A stretch of DNA of 64,000 bases. Source: Richelia sinica FACHB-800 (GTDB lineage Bacteria > Cyanobacteriota > Cyanobacteriia > Cyanobacteriales > Nostocaceae). The stretch covers positions 124,001-188,000 of the forward strand of contig NZ_JACJTT010000003.1 of NCBI RefSeq assembly GCF_014698825.1. The letters are read 5' to 3'. Positions 39,925-49,396 of the stretch are shown in pieces (positions within the stretch are counted from its first letter, which is position 1; each line of letters opens with the position of its first letter). Under the pieces are notes generated by a model that searched no databases, had not been told where the DNA came from, and worked only from the letters and a program-made list of their open reading frames with translations. Made by a program: the position numbers and the translations under genes.

Positions 39925-42519
39925 TTACAGCCAATTCCCCACTAAGACAAAGGGAGACCAATAGAAAGGATGTTTGAATTTAGGCTGTTTAAGTAACTTT
40001 AATTGAGCCATTCTCACTGCTTCCGCTTTGGTTAACTTAGATTTGGATAGTTGGGTGTAAAACTCAACCATAAATTCAGAGGTAGATTCGTCGTCAACAG
40101 GCCAAAGGGAGGCTAGGGTGCTTCTGGCACCTGACCTGACTGCTACCCCTGCTAGTCCCAGAGGGGCGCGTTTATCTCCTTTAGCGGTTTGACAAGCACT
40201 AAGAACCAATAATTCTATGGGTGTGCGGCTGTTTTGGTCTCTTGATTGGAGTAATTGACCTAAATCTTTGACATTGAGACGGTCATCCCAGGTAAGAATA
40301 AAGGTATCTTGGGCTTTGGAGCTAAATTGTCCGTGGGTTGCTAGGTGAACGATGGGGAAGGGTGTGGTACGGATGAGGTTTTGGATGTCTGTACTGGTGA
40401 AGGTTTGATTTAAGAGCAATTTGGAGGGGATTTCGGCGTTGATGCCTTTGACTTCCACATTGACTCCAGGAAGGGCAGAAAAGCCCTGTCTAGCCTCGCT
40501 AATGCCACCAATTAACATGGTGAGTGGTTGTCTTTGGATGGGTTGGGGAGCAAGGAGTTGTAGTCCTGGGGTTTGAGCAATGCTATATTTCTCTACCAGA
40601 TATTGCTGACCATCGTACAATGCGGCCATGGGCAGGTTTTTCATCAATCCGTCGAGAATGAAGACGAGGGTTTTGATTTGATTTTTAGCTAGTTCGGCCT
40701 CTGATGGTTGGATGAGTAAATCATAAATTTGTTTAGCGATCGCTAATCTTGCTCTTTGACCTGTAGCAGGTCTGAGGGAAGACCGCATTTTCTCGATGAT
40801 TTTTTCGATTTCCGTCTGAGAAATGAAGGTCGTATGATGATGTAAGGGGCGATCGCTCAGAGAAAAAATTACTTCCAGGCGATCGCTGAGAATAATCGGG
40901 TAAATAATCGCTGCTTGGGAGTCTACTTGGTCTATTTTGGCAACGCGACCAGTTAAACAAGCCTCTTGGAAGTAATTATCCAATTCGGCCAATTTCAAGG
41001 CTTCTATCACGTCCCTAGCTTTGTTTAAATTGGATTGACTGACCTGTGCTGTTTTGGGTGATTGTAGCAGTAAGGCCACCAACTCTCGATAAACAGGTTC
41101 GACGCTATCTCGGAAGGACAGTTGAATATTGGTATTAGCTGCAATGAGGTCGTTACGAATATCAGTTAAGGTTTTCACCGCACTGTCATAGAACTCTATA
41201 GCTGACTGGGTGTTACCAGTGGCTTGAGAAATTCTTCCTAGTTGCCATTGCCAAAGATAAGATACATCTGCGGCATTGCTAATTTTGGCTAAGATTAAGG
41301 CTTTTTCTGTCAACTCTTGGGCTTGGGGCCATTGCCGAGTTTGTTCATACATGCTACCCAAATAACCAAGGGCATAGGATTCTGCCCTTTGATCACCGAT
41401 AGTTTTTGCCTGTTGAATAGCAAGGGCTAAAGTTTTTGCTGCTAGCTGGTCATAAACAGATTTTTGGTGGACGGAAATCTTTTGCAAGCTTTGAACAAAG
41501 TTTACCTGGGCATAAATATGGGGACGACTGGGTGTGAGATTTTGGATTTGCGGTGCGATTTGAGTAATTAAAGTCTCCGTTTTTGACCATTGTTTAGTGT
41601 CTGCTAACAACCGTAATAAATTCAGTTGGGCTTGAAGTTTGATCTGGGCTGCGGGAGATTGGGATATGGCTTGTTGATAGTAATCTTGGGCAGCTTTCAT
41701 ATCTTGCCGAAAAAAGGCTATGTTACCTAGACTGAGGAGTGCTAAGGTAATGTGGTCTGGGGAATTGAATTTTTGAGCGATCGCTAAACTTTTTTGCAGA
41801 CTTTCAGAAGCGGTATTCAGATCCCCCATGACTCGGAGAGTGTCGCCTAAATTCAATAAACTAATGGCTTTGAAGATAGAATCTGGTTGAGTTTCCAGGT
41901 TTTGATTAACTGTTTCTAATATCTTGCGAGAACGAGGATACAATCCCATCACCCTCAAAGCCTGACTTTGATTGAGTAAGGTGCGGTTAATTTCCCCTTG
42001 TTGACCGAGTTGAGTATAAATATCAACTGCCTGTTGCCAAGTAGCAAATGCTGCTTCTGCTTGTCCTTGAGCCAGTTGTAAATTACCTTGAATATTTAAG
42101 GCTTGAGCGAGAAGATTTTCAATGTCTTTGTTTGGTGATTTGGCTGCTTTGAGCAAATCCAAACTTGCTGATAATGTTTGATTTGCCTGTGGCCATTGAC
42201 CTAATTGTTGGTGTGCTAAGGCTAAATTGCTGAGGACGGCAGCTTGGTTAACAAAATCACCTGATTTCGCGAGTATTACTGATGCTTGCTGCCACAGGGC
42301 GATCGCTTCAGCAAATTGCCCAGATTGATAACGCTGCTTCCCTGCTGATACTAACTCAGTGGGCGTTGATGCTAATTGAAGCTGTGCTTGTGTGGTCTTA
42401 CCTGGTGTTTCCACAGCCACTGCTAGACTTGTCCATGGTCTGTTATTTACCAAAGGGGGAAATAAAGTCAATAAGGTCAAAAATAGTCCTAAACAAAAAT
42501 ATTGCCAATATTTAACCAT
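39925..42519 (-). CDS. TPR and CHAT domain protein (caspase-like peptidase)
   Basis: 864 residues from ATG 42519; the longer frame starts with TTG at 42543. A signal peptide or anchor (YWQYFCLGLFLTLLTLFPPL) is followed by about ten TPR-like repeats (residues 45-460; for example AAVLSNLALAHQQLGQWPQA). The C-terminal CHAT domain (about 590-864) has IVHLATHGQFS with the catalytic His, and LLVLSACQTAKGDKRAPLGL with the catalytic Cys. LASLWPVDDESTSEFMVEFY follows. Both residues are present, so it is likely an active cysteine peptidase. Its substrates are unknown. The export signal points to a periplasmic location, which differs from CRISPR-linked CHAT proteases. Confidence 0.85.
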   Translation of the reverse strand: MVKYWQYFCLGLFLTLLTLFPPLVNNRPWTSLAVAVETPGKTTQAQLQLASTPTELVSAGKQRYQSGQFAEAIALWQQASVILAKSGDFVNQAAVLSNLALAHQQLGQWPQANQTLSASLDLLKAAKSPNKDIENLLAQALNIQGNLQLAQGQAEAAFATWQQAVDIYTQLGQQGEINRTLLNQSQALRVMGLYPRSRKILETVNQNLETQPDSIFKAISLLNLGDTLRVMGDLNTASESLQKSLAIAQKFNSPDHITLALLSLGNIAFFRQDMKAAQDYYQQAISQSPAAQIKLQAQLNLLRLLADTKQWSKTETLITQIAPQIQNLTPSRPHIYAQVNFVQSLQKISVHQKSVYDQLAAKTLALAIQQAKTIGDQRAESYALGYLGSMYEQTRQWPQAQELTEKALILAKISNAADVSYLWQWQLGRISQATGNTQSAIEFYDSAVKTLTDIRNDLIAANTNIQLSFRDSVEPVYRELVALLLQSPKTAQVSQSNLNKARDVIEALKLAELDNYFQEACLTGRVAKIDQVDSQAAIIYPIILSDRLEVIFSLSDRPLHHHTTFISQTEIEKIIEKMRSSLRPATGQRARLAIAKQIYDLLIQPSEAELAKNQIKTLVFILDGLMKNLPMAALYDGQQYLVEKYSIAQTPGLQLLAPQPIQRQPLTMLIGGISEARQGFSALPGVNVEVKGINAEIPSKLLLNQTFTSTDIQNLIRTTPFPIVHLATHGQFSSKAQDTFILTWDDRLNVKDLGQLLQSRDQNSRTPIELLVLSACQTAKGDKRAPLGLAGVAVRSGARSTLASLWPVDDESTSEFMVEFYTQLSKSKLTKAEAVRMAQLKLLKQPKFKHPFYWSPFVLVGNWL

Positions 42520-42927
42520 TTGGTAATTTTTCCTTTCACCCAAACGATGGTATAGACAATTCCACAGTCTACATGTTAATGGATTAGAAGCATTTTAAGT
42601 TAAAATTATACACCATTTCCCAAGGTTGTAAATTTCGTATATATACATATATATTTTGCAATTTTCCCGAATTTTGTCTCTTACTTTCAAAGCATATATA
42701 AAGTTTTTTATGAATTGGTTTACAATTTAAATAAATAGTCATATTTTTCTCAATCATACTGTTTTTAACCGCCAAGCCAATAATTAATAGTAATTTCCAA
42801 AACTAAATAACCTCAGCATTTTTAATCACACAGTCCCAATGGAGATTAGAAAAGATTCTGAACATGACTTGAGAAAAATCACACATCGCGCTAGTCTTCA
42901 TTAGCGTCAACCTGTGATACTCAAACC
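42520..42927. other. Divergent promoter spacer
   Basis: A 408-base AT-rich spacer between the CHAT gene (minus) and the GH116 gene (plus). A 63-residue minus-strand frame at 42584-42775 has no supporting features. Nothing else was seen. Confidence 0.4.
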
Positions 42928-45333
42928 ATGACAATTCAAACGCAAATACCCTCATGTACCTGGAACCGTCCCATTGGTTTAGGTTGGGATAAACCCTACA
43001 CTGTCCGCTATGCTAGTAATGTTGATGATGGCCCTTGGCACGGAATGCCTTTAGGTGGCTTTGGAGCAGGTTGTATCGGTCGTTCTTCACGGGGAGATTT
43101 TAATTTTTGGCATATTGATGGAGGTGAACATGTATTTAAAAATGTTCCTGCTTGTCAATTTAGTGTATTTGAGTCTGGGAATAATGCCACCCAAGCTTAT
43201 GCTTTATGTACTCAACCACCAGCAGATGGCAGTTTAAAATCTTGGCAGTGGTATCAAAATATTTCTATAGATAATTCACAAAATATAGGCACTTATCATG
43301 CGCTTTATCCCCGCAGTTGGTTTGTGTATGAAAATGTTTTGCAAACGCAATTAACTTGTGAGCAATTTTCTCCAATTTGGGCAAATAACTATCAAGAAAC
43401 TAGTTACCCTGTGGCTGTTTTTTTGTGGAAAGCACATAATCCAACCCATGCACCTATTACCATCAGCATTATGCTGACTTGGGAAAATATGACTGGTTGG
43501 TTTACTAATGCTTTGAAATCTCCAGAAGTAAAGTTTAGGGATGATGGGAGTCCAGTGTATGAATATCGGCCCTATTGGGGAGAAAGTGCAGGTAACTATA
43601 ATTGGTTAGCTGAAGATAATCAATATGTGGGTTGTGTTTTAGGTCAAGTTTCTAGAGGTGAAACGGTCGAAGAAGGGGATGGAAGTTGGTGTATTGCTAC
43701 ACTCAAAGACCCACGAGTAGAAATATTTCATCATTCCCGGTTTAATGCGGTAGGAAATGGGGAGGATGTTTGGCAAAGTTTTAGTCAAGATGGTTCTTTA
43801 CCTAATTATCAAGATGAAAGTCCAGCAGATGAAAATACCCGTTTAGGTGCTGCGGTTGCGGTGCGCTTTACTTTGCAACCGGGGGAAACTTTAGAGGTTC
43901 CCTTTGTCCTCAGTTGGGATTTTCCGGTGACAGAGTTTGCACAAGGGGTGAAATATTACCGCAGATATACAGACTTTTTTGGTTGTAATGGTGAAAATGC
44001 TTGGCAGATTGCGACCCATGCTCTTAAAGAATATCAAAATTGGCGATCGCATATCCAATCCTGGCAAGCACCTATTCTCAACCGAGAGGACTTACCAGAC
44101 TGGTTCAAAATGGCTTTATTTAATGAACTCTACGACTTAACCAGTGGGGGAACTCTCTGGAGTGCTGCGACAGAAATCGATCCTGTGGGTCAATTTGCAG
44201 TATTAGAGTGTTTAGATTACCGTTGGTATGAAAGTTTAGATGTGCGGTTATACGGTTCCTTCGCACTGTTGATGTTATTCCCAGAATTGGAAAAGGCCGT
44301 TATTCGCGCATTTGCTAGGGCTATACCTGAAAACGATGATAGAACCAGAATCATCGGTTACTATTTAGTTATCAATGCCGAAAGTCCTATGGCATTCCGC
44401 AAAGTTGCCGGTGCTACACCCCATGATTTAGGTGCACCCAATGAGCATGTATGGCAACAAACCAACTATACTGCTTATCAAGATTGCAATCAGTGGAAAG
44501 ATTTAGGTTGTGACTTTGTTTTGCAGGTATATCGAGACTTTCTCTTGACTGGTGGGGATGATGTGGAGTTTTTGGCAGATTGTTGGGATGGAATTGTCTT
44601 AACTCTAGATTATCTGAAAAAATTCGATTTAGATGGGGATAGTATACCGGAAAATTCCGGTGCACCAGACCAAACCTTTGATGACTGGAGGTTAAATGGT
44701 GTCAGTGCTTATTGTGGAGGGTTGTGGTTAGCAGCTTTAGAAAGTGCGATCGCTATTTGTGATATTTTGCAAGATATCAGAGATACACAAACCCAAAAAT
44801 CTATTTATCAAAGTTGGTTACAGCAAGGAAAACCAATTTATCAAGAGAAACTGTGGAATGGTAAATATTACCGCTTAGATAGTGAAAGTGGTTCAGATGT
44901 GGTCATGGCAGATCAATTGTGTGGTCAATTTTACGCCAGACTTTTGGGACTACCAGATATTGTACCAAGCGATCGGGCCCTCTTAGCCTTAAACACCATT
45001 TATGATGCCTGTTTCCTCAAATTCTATGACGGTCAATTCGGTGCTGCTAACGGAGTGCTTCCCGACGGTTCCCCAGAAAACCCCAAAGCAACCCATCCCC
45101 TAGAAGTTTGGACAGGTATCAACTTTGGGTTAGCAGCTTTTTTAACCCAAATGGACATGAAACAAGAGGCAATGCAGCTAACTCAAGCGGTTGTAGAGCA
45201 AATTTACAACAACGGGTTACAATTCCGCACTCCCGAAGCCATTACCCCTGCTGGAACCTTTCGCGCTAGCGTTTATCTACGGGCCATGGCAATTTGGGCC
45301 ATTTATCTAGTCATATCATCTGCTACTAAATAA
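42928..45333 (+). CDS. Glycoside hydrolase family 116 (beta-glucosidase/glucosylceramidase-like)
   Basis: 801 residues without signal peptide, so probably cytoplasmic. The N-terminal beta-domain starts with PLGGFGAGCIGRSSRGDFNF (about residues 41-60), characteristic of GH116/GBA2-like enzymes. The C-terminal (alpha/alpha)6 barrel contains QFAVLECLDYRWYESLDVRL (E427 the likely nucleophile) and GAPDQTFDDW (D581 the likely acid/base). The end VWTGINFGLAAFL is also typical. GH116 enzymes cleave beta-glucosides or xylosides, and the animal member acts on glucosylceramide. A cyanobacterial glycolipid or disaccharide substrate is possible but not shown. Confidence 0.85.
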   Translation: MTIQTQIPSCTWNRPIGLGWDKPYTVRYASNVDDGPWHGMPLGGFGAGCIGRSSRGDFNFWHIDGGEHVFKNVPACQFSVFESGNNATQAYALCTQPPADGSLKSWQWYQNISIDNSQNIGTYHALYPRSWFVYENVLQTQLTCEQFSPIWANNYQETSYPVAVFLWKAHNPTHAPITISIMLTWENMTGWFTNALKSPEVKFRDDGSPVYEYRPYWGESAGNYNWLAEDNQYVGCVLGQVSRGETVEEGDGSWCIATLKDPRVEIFHHSRFNAVGNGEDVWQSFSQDGSLPNYQDESPADENTRLGAAVAVRFTLQPGETLEVPFVLSWDFPVTEFAQGVKYYRRYTDFFGCNGENAWQIATHALKEYQNWRSHIQSWQAPILNREDLPDWFKMALFNELYDLTSGGTLWSAATEIDPVGQFAVLECLDYRWYESLDVRLYGSFALLMLFPELEKAVIRAFARAIPENDDRTRIIGYYLVINAESPMAFRKVAGATPHDLGAPNEHVWQQTNYTAYQDCNQWKDLGCDFVLQVYRDFLLTGGDDVEFLADCWDGIVLTLDYLKKFDLDGDSIPENSGAPDQTFDDWRLNGVSAYCGGLWLAALESAIAICDILQDIRDTQTQKSIYQSWLQQGKPIYQEKLWNGKYYRLDSESGSDVVMADQLCGQFYARLLGLPDIVPSDRALLALNTIYDACFLKFYDGQFGAANGVLPDGSPENPKATHPLEVWTGINFGLAAFLTQMDMKQEAMQLTQAVVEQIYNNGLQFRTPEAITPAGTFRASVYLRAMAIWAIYLVISSATK

Positions 45334-45367
45334 AGGCTACTTTCACAGTCAAAAACCTCAATGGTGT

Positions 45368-45397
45368 ATGTTGGGTTGAACCAAGAAAACCCAACAT
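45368..45397. repeat. Dispersed hairpin (ATGTTGGGTT / AACCCAACAT)
   Basis: A 10-bp perfect stem (45368-45377 with 45388-45397) lies 35 bases after the GH116 stop. There is no T-tract, but it could still protect or end the transcript. It is related to 26188-26214. Confidence 0.5.
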
Positions 45398-45517
45398 CAT
45401 CAATACTTTTGTTGATTTTCCCTATTGCTTAACCTAACCTTATTTCTTGTTAACTGAATTGACAAATAATCAATAAATTGATATTGTTATAAAAATTATA
45501 TAAAACACTATATTTAA

Positions 45518-45841
45518 ATGACAGTAAAAACTAAATATATTACCTACCCAGGAAAGCAGCTTCTGAAGAAGTTCAAGCACGCTAGTGATTTTGGGGTACT
45601 AGGCGATTGTAACAGTCAGAACATATCTGAATGGGAGAATGCTCTAGAAACTCATATGCTAAGTGATGACATTAAAGAGATCAGAGGTACTTTCCGTGGG
45701 AAACCTGTTATACACTACTTTAACCCCACTACTAGGTTGAATGTCGTCTGCAATGAAAATAACACTTTCATAAGTGGGTGGAAACTCTCTTGTCCACAAG
45801 TGGAAGCACTTCTCACAACAGGGAATCTTGGGGGTGGTTAA
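45518..45841 (+). CDS. Colicin D-type tRNA nuclease domain protein (stand-alone toxin)
   Basis: 107 residues, one domain only. KKFKHASDFGVLGD (residues 17-30), FRGKPVIHYFNPTTRLNVV (59-77) and FISGWKLS (84-91), with a GG-rich end (TGNLGGG), match the C-terminal nuclease of colicin D, which cuts the anticodon loop of tRNA-Arg. The colicin D residues recalled as critical (K608, K610, H611, S677, W679) correspond by spacing to K18, K20, H21, S86 and W88, all present. There is no receptor, translocation or signal region, so it is either an intracellular toxin or a detached tip. The likely immunity gene follows. Confidence 0.8.
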   Translation: MTVKTKYITYPGKQLLKKFKHASDFGVLGDCNSQNISEWENALETHMLSDDIKEIRGTFRGKPVIHYFNPTTRLNVVCNENNTFISGWKLSCPQVEALLTTGNLGGG

Positions 45842-45967
45842 TATCAACAGCTTGAAATGTTAATTTGAAGATGGGGGAAATTCCCTCATCTTTATGAAAG
45901 ATAGATGTTTCTGATACCGTTTATTTATGAAGCTGTGCTTAATTTATATAATCCTTATACTAAAACT

Positions 45968-46246
45968 ATGAGCATAAATGTATATATAAATTTGATAAAA
46001 GATTTTGTATCAAGAACAATTAGTGCTAATGAGTTTGAGAAGAAGTTTATCCAGATGTTTAAAGTTGAAAATAATTTTTCTTCTAAAAAACAATTCAATA
46101 TTTTAGATAAATTGTTCGCTGATGTAGATGCGTACTGTAGCGATTCCGATTTAATTGAAGACCCTGAATTTGATATTACTGAAGAAGAATTAAGATTATC
46201 AGCTAAAGAAGCACTGAATCAATTAGAAGAATTGGCCAGTGTATAA
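45968..46246 (+). CDS. Colicin D-type immunity protein
   Basis: 92 residues from ATG 45968; an upstream in-frame ATG at 45905 would add 21 residues and has a better ribosome site (GAAAG), so the start is uncertain. INLIKDFVSRTISANEFEKK and QFNILDKLFADVDAYCSDSD, together with the acidic helical end (EEELRLSAKEALNQLEEL), match the colicin D immunity family, small acidic helical proteins that cap the nuclease active site. It lies directly downstream of the nuclease gene, as in colicin operons. The acidic charge suits binding to the lysine-rich catalytic face. Confidence 0.78.
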   Translation: MSINVYINLIKDFVSRTISANEFEKKFIQMFKVENNFSSKKQFNILDKLFADVDAYCSDSDLIEDPEFDITEEELRLSAKEALNQLEELASV

Positions 46247-46280
46247 ATTCAATAATATAGAGTTTGATGAAATTTCTATC

Positions 46281-46371
46281 AGGAATTACGCATAGGCTAC
46301 GAAAAATATGGGTTTGAGATTGCTTCCCTACGTTCGGAATGACGAAAACAGGTTAATCTTGCGTAAGTCCT
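46281..46371. mobile_element. MITE-like element, 91 bp
   Basis: AGGAATTACGCA (46281-46292) and TGCGTAAGTCCT (46360-46371) are inverted repeats with one mismatch. The element has no ORF. AGGACTTACGCA-type ends are widespread in filamentous cyanobacteria and resemble transposon termini. It lies 34 bases after the immunity gene. Confidence 0.6.
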
Positions 46372-47761
46372 ACTCTATAAAACGCTACGGTAAACTAATA
46401 TCAATTCCGGTTACAACAGTATTATTCCCTGATTTAAATTTTTCGTAGGGGTTTACTATGGGCAAACCCTTCACCAATTAAATTGAAATGGGATGAAAAA
46501 ATTCAGAATTTATTTATATTTTTAAAGCTAAAAAGTATTTTCTGTAACAGAACTATATCAGATAATACCCTTTTCAATTTTCTTGACTAGTTGTTTCCGG
46601 AAGACAGAAAAAAAATTAGTAATTGTAAGAGTTGAAATATTTAAACTTCCAACTCGTGTTTTCAATTATGCTCCTGTTGCCATCTGTAATGCGAAAGTTA
46701 ATATTCAACATTCACCCATTACCTGTAGTCAGGATACTAAGAATGTTGTGCTTGCGTTTGTATGTCAACTTGAGATTATGAATGAGTTTATAGCTGAGAG
46801 TTAAACAGAGACACAGGGACTAAAGAAGTAGAATGTTTCCCTCATCCTTCCTGACTGCGAGTTAAGTGATTTGATAAATTTGAGGATGAATCTTTCCAGA
46901 CGCAACTCTTGGCAAAACAAATTTTTCAGTTATATAATAAGCCTTTACCGTTTAGGATCATGAGTGAAGTTGTGTAATCACAACTATCAAGGTTGTTCTG
47001 ATTGTGTTGTTCTGAAATTGTTGAAGAGATAGCTGATAGTTTATGGGTCTGGATCAAGGTCGGATTTATAATATAGCGTCTGATTGGTCGAGTGTCAAGG
47101 GACGTATTCAGATATTTCAAAAACGCAGTTATCGGGTATATATTTATAATTTTTAAATATTGACATCCTATGTACTTGCTATTGTTTCAGATTGATACTT
47201 TGACTTTATGTCATGACCGCTGGAGATAAATTTCTGACATTAAGTTATGTATGCAGATAAAAATGAAAAATTAGCCAATACATTTTGAGTTTCTTAATTA
47301 AGATTCATGATTTGCTATAGATAAATAGAGTTAATTATTCGTAAATTTAGAAATACTACTAATAAAGATGCTTTTTTAGCAACGAATTAAGAATTTTCAA
47401 ATTAATATCATAGTTATTTTTTGCTGAATCTAGTAGACATAAATCACAGATGATTGATACGACGTGGTTTTTGCCGAAATATTTTGACATATTTACAGAT
47501 TGTTAAATAAATATATCGCTCTACTCAATCATTAGTCTTTAACTACCTGTTCAGATGTTGAATGGCTAGGGTTGATTGTCCTACACACACTAAATCCACA
47601 ACAGCCGTATGTCAGGGAATTGTCAGGGTTGTAATTAACTGGTTACACCATCCACTTGTCGTAAAAAATGTCTAGATAAAAATGTTTTGACAATAGTCAA
47701 AAAAATGATATAAATTATGACTAGCAGCACCCCAATTTATAAATTAATTAAGATAGTAAAT

Positions 47762-47778
47762 GAGGGGTATTACCCCTC
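47762..47778 (+). promoter_or_regulatory. HetR-type operator upstream of hetP
   Basis: GAGGGGTATTACCCCTC has GAGGGGT/ACCCCTC arms. It matches 15 of 17 bases of the palindrome recalled from the Anabaena PCC 7120 hetP promoter, GAGGGGTCTAACCCCTC. The inverted symmetry extends outward (47757-47783). Its centre is about 615 bases before the hetP ATG. In PCC 7120 the site also lies several hundred bases upstream, near a distal transcription start. HetR, the master regulator of heterocyst differentiation, would bind here. Confidence 0.8.
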
Positions 47779-48384
47779 ATTTATTGACAAATAAGGGACA
47801 AAAATAAAAGCTGCACAACATATCAGTAAATGTCTAGGGGAGGTCAGGAAATTTAACTTGCTAAAATACTAATTAAGCAGATGACATTAGAGATAAAAAA
47901 TAGTATAAATAATAATGTAACTCTTGAGATTCATATTTGAATCATCTTCTAAAATCCATACATGTCTCAGATATTTGATTTGACAAAATCTCAGCTTGTT
48001 TGGCAAGAAGTTATACAACTAAATACCAGGGTCAAATGTTGAGCAAGGGTTTGGGAAGTTTCAAGAGAACAAAAGCATCTACTCACAACACAACTAAGAT
48101 TTTCTCGTATTTATCTACAGGTATCCACACCAAAGATAAATATAGAGATATGGGAGGGTAAGCTTTACTGTTGGAGGTTATGAAAAATACTCAGAAGTTA
48201 AATAATTTCTGGATGTATCTATTGATTACTTATTGCTCGTTTCAGCATCTCCTCACACATTGTTACCAATAAATTCCTTTTCCTAATTACATAACTGCAA
48301 AATCAGCAGTTTGTTAAATCCTATTGTCAAAAAAGCAATGGGAGTATCTGGATTAGTTTACTTAATGCAAAGACAACTAACACT

Positions 48385-48765
48385 ATGAATCAAGACATTT
48401 CTGGCAGTAGTAGCTTAGATAAAAAAATTCATTCTGAACAGTTGGATCAAGTAGTAGAAGCAATTCTAGCTGGTAAGTATTCTTGGGCCTGTGTGTTAAT
48501 GCTACGATTTGTAGGCTACAATCCGATGCATTATATACCCTACCGTACTTATAACCGACTTCTCAAAGAAAATTCTCGCTTGGGTCTGTCAAACTCACAG
48601 CAGAATGAAAAGATGAAAATAGCCACATCTGCTGTAGAGAAAAGGTCTGATAGTCATCTGAAAACTAACTGTTTGAATAAACTAAAAGACATCGCTTATC
48701 TGGAAGTTGGAGGTAAGCAAAAAGCTGAATTACATGGAAGTAACAGGGAGCAGTTATCAGCCTAA
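48385..48765 (+). CDS. hetP: HetP-family heterocyst commitment protein
   Basis: 126 residues. [20 protein letters not shown] (25-44) and [19 protein letters not shown] (45-63) form the conserved HetP core, preceded by SEQLDQV. The C-terminal half is polar and variable, as in the family. HetP promotes commitment to heterocyst fate downstream of HetR; paralogues modulate timing. The HetR-type palindrome 615 bases upstream favours true hetP over a paralogue, but the length (PCC 7120 HetP is longer) leaves some doubt. A C39-type ABC exporter lies 2 kb downstream, echoing the hetC-hetP linkage in Anabaena. Confidence 0.85.
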   Translation: MNQDISGSSSLDKKIHSEQLDQVVEAILAGKYSWACVLMLRFVGYNPMHYIPYRTYNRLLKENSRLGLSNSQQNEKMKIATSAVEKRSDSHLKTNCLNKLKDIAYLEVGGKQKAELHGSNREQLSA

Positions 48766-49330
48766 ATTACGGCATGATAGTGGAGTAAACACACATTGTA
48801 GGTTGAGTGTCACCAGAGGTCGTAAGCTTATTGTAATTGCGATGCAGTGAGATTACAGACTTCCGCTCTACCTACATAAATATGCCTAACAGTATATTTA
48901 TTAGTGCCATAATGGCAAATATACACTACTAAAATCTTGTAGATTATAAGTAACAACTTCACTAGTGGAATTGTTTAATTAACCATTTTTCCCACTCTAT
49001 AACACTTGTGTCTGACCATCAACTACATCAACTTCATGTTGCCATCTGATTTGGTATCAAATGATTAATCGTGACTATTGGTGGTTCTTTTTACCATTTA
49101 GTGCCTAGTTGGTTCTTTATGTGGATAGATGTATATTTATCACTAATTAAGATGAGGTAATAACTAGCTTGTCTTTTGCAGATAATAATTATAGAGGATA
49201 ATGTGATCAGCAAAAGTAGGTTGGGTAAAAAGAAAGTGACGGCTTAATCTAATTGATAATGAACATGATGATGATTGTACTAGTTTGAGAAAATTACTCA
49301 CCTATTCCTCCCAAATAGGATAATCACCGC

Positions 49331-49353
49331 TATATAAATTGGCAATTTATATA
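49331..49353. repeat. Inverted repeat TATATAAATT / AATTTATATA
   Basis: TATATAAATT, GGC, AATTTATATA is a perfect 10-bp inverted repeat with a 3-base centre, ending 10 bases before the terminator stem. It could be an operator or an RNA hairpin. Confidence 0.6.
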
Positions 49354-49363
49354 ACAATAGCAG

Positions 49364-49396
49364 AGAAGCTGTGAATTTTTTACAGCTTCTTTTTTT
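49364..49396 (+). terminator. Strong intrinsic terminator without an adjacent gene
   Basis: AGAAGCTGT (49364-49372) pairs perfectly with ACAGCTTCT (49382-49390), and T residues continue to 49396. This is a textbook rho-independent terminator. The nearest upstream plus-strand gene, hetP, ends about 600 bases away. Confidence 0.85.

Larger units (their letters stand above)
46247..48384. other. 2.1-kb gene-poor region upstream of hetP
   Basis: This AT-rich region holds only weak ORFs, for example a TTG-started 73-codon frame at 46583-46804. It holds the MITE at 46281-46371 and, as the main feature, the HetR-type palindrome at 47762-47778. A long untranslated leader for hetP is expected from about 47.8 kb. 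No tRNA was seen. Confidence 0.6.

Noticed and set aside
46583-46804. 73-codon frame in the hetP upstream region
   Set aside because: It starts with TTG, has no ribosome site, composition like the surrounding non-coding DNA, and no recognised motif.
47563-47676. 37-codon frame (MARVDCPTHTK start) as a possible PatS/PatX-like peptide
   Set aside because: It has no RGSGR-type end and no signal peptide, and the codon pattern looks random.
47757-47783. The palindrome as an intrinsic terminator of a small RNA
   Set aside because: It lacks a proper T-tract and matches the HetR operator closely, so the operator reading is preferred.
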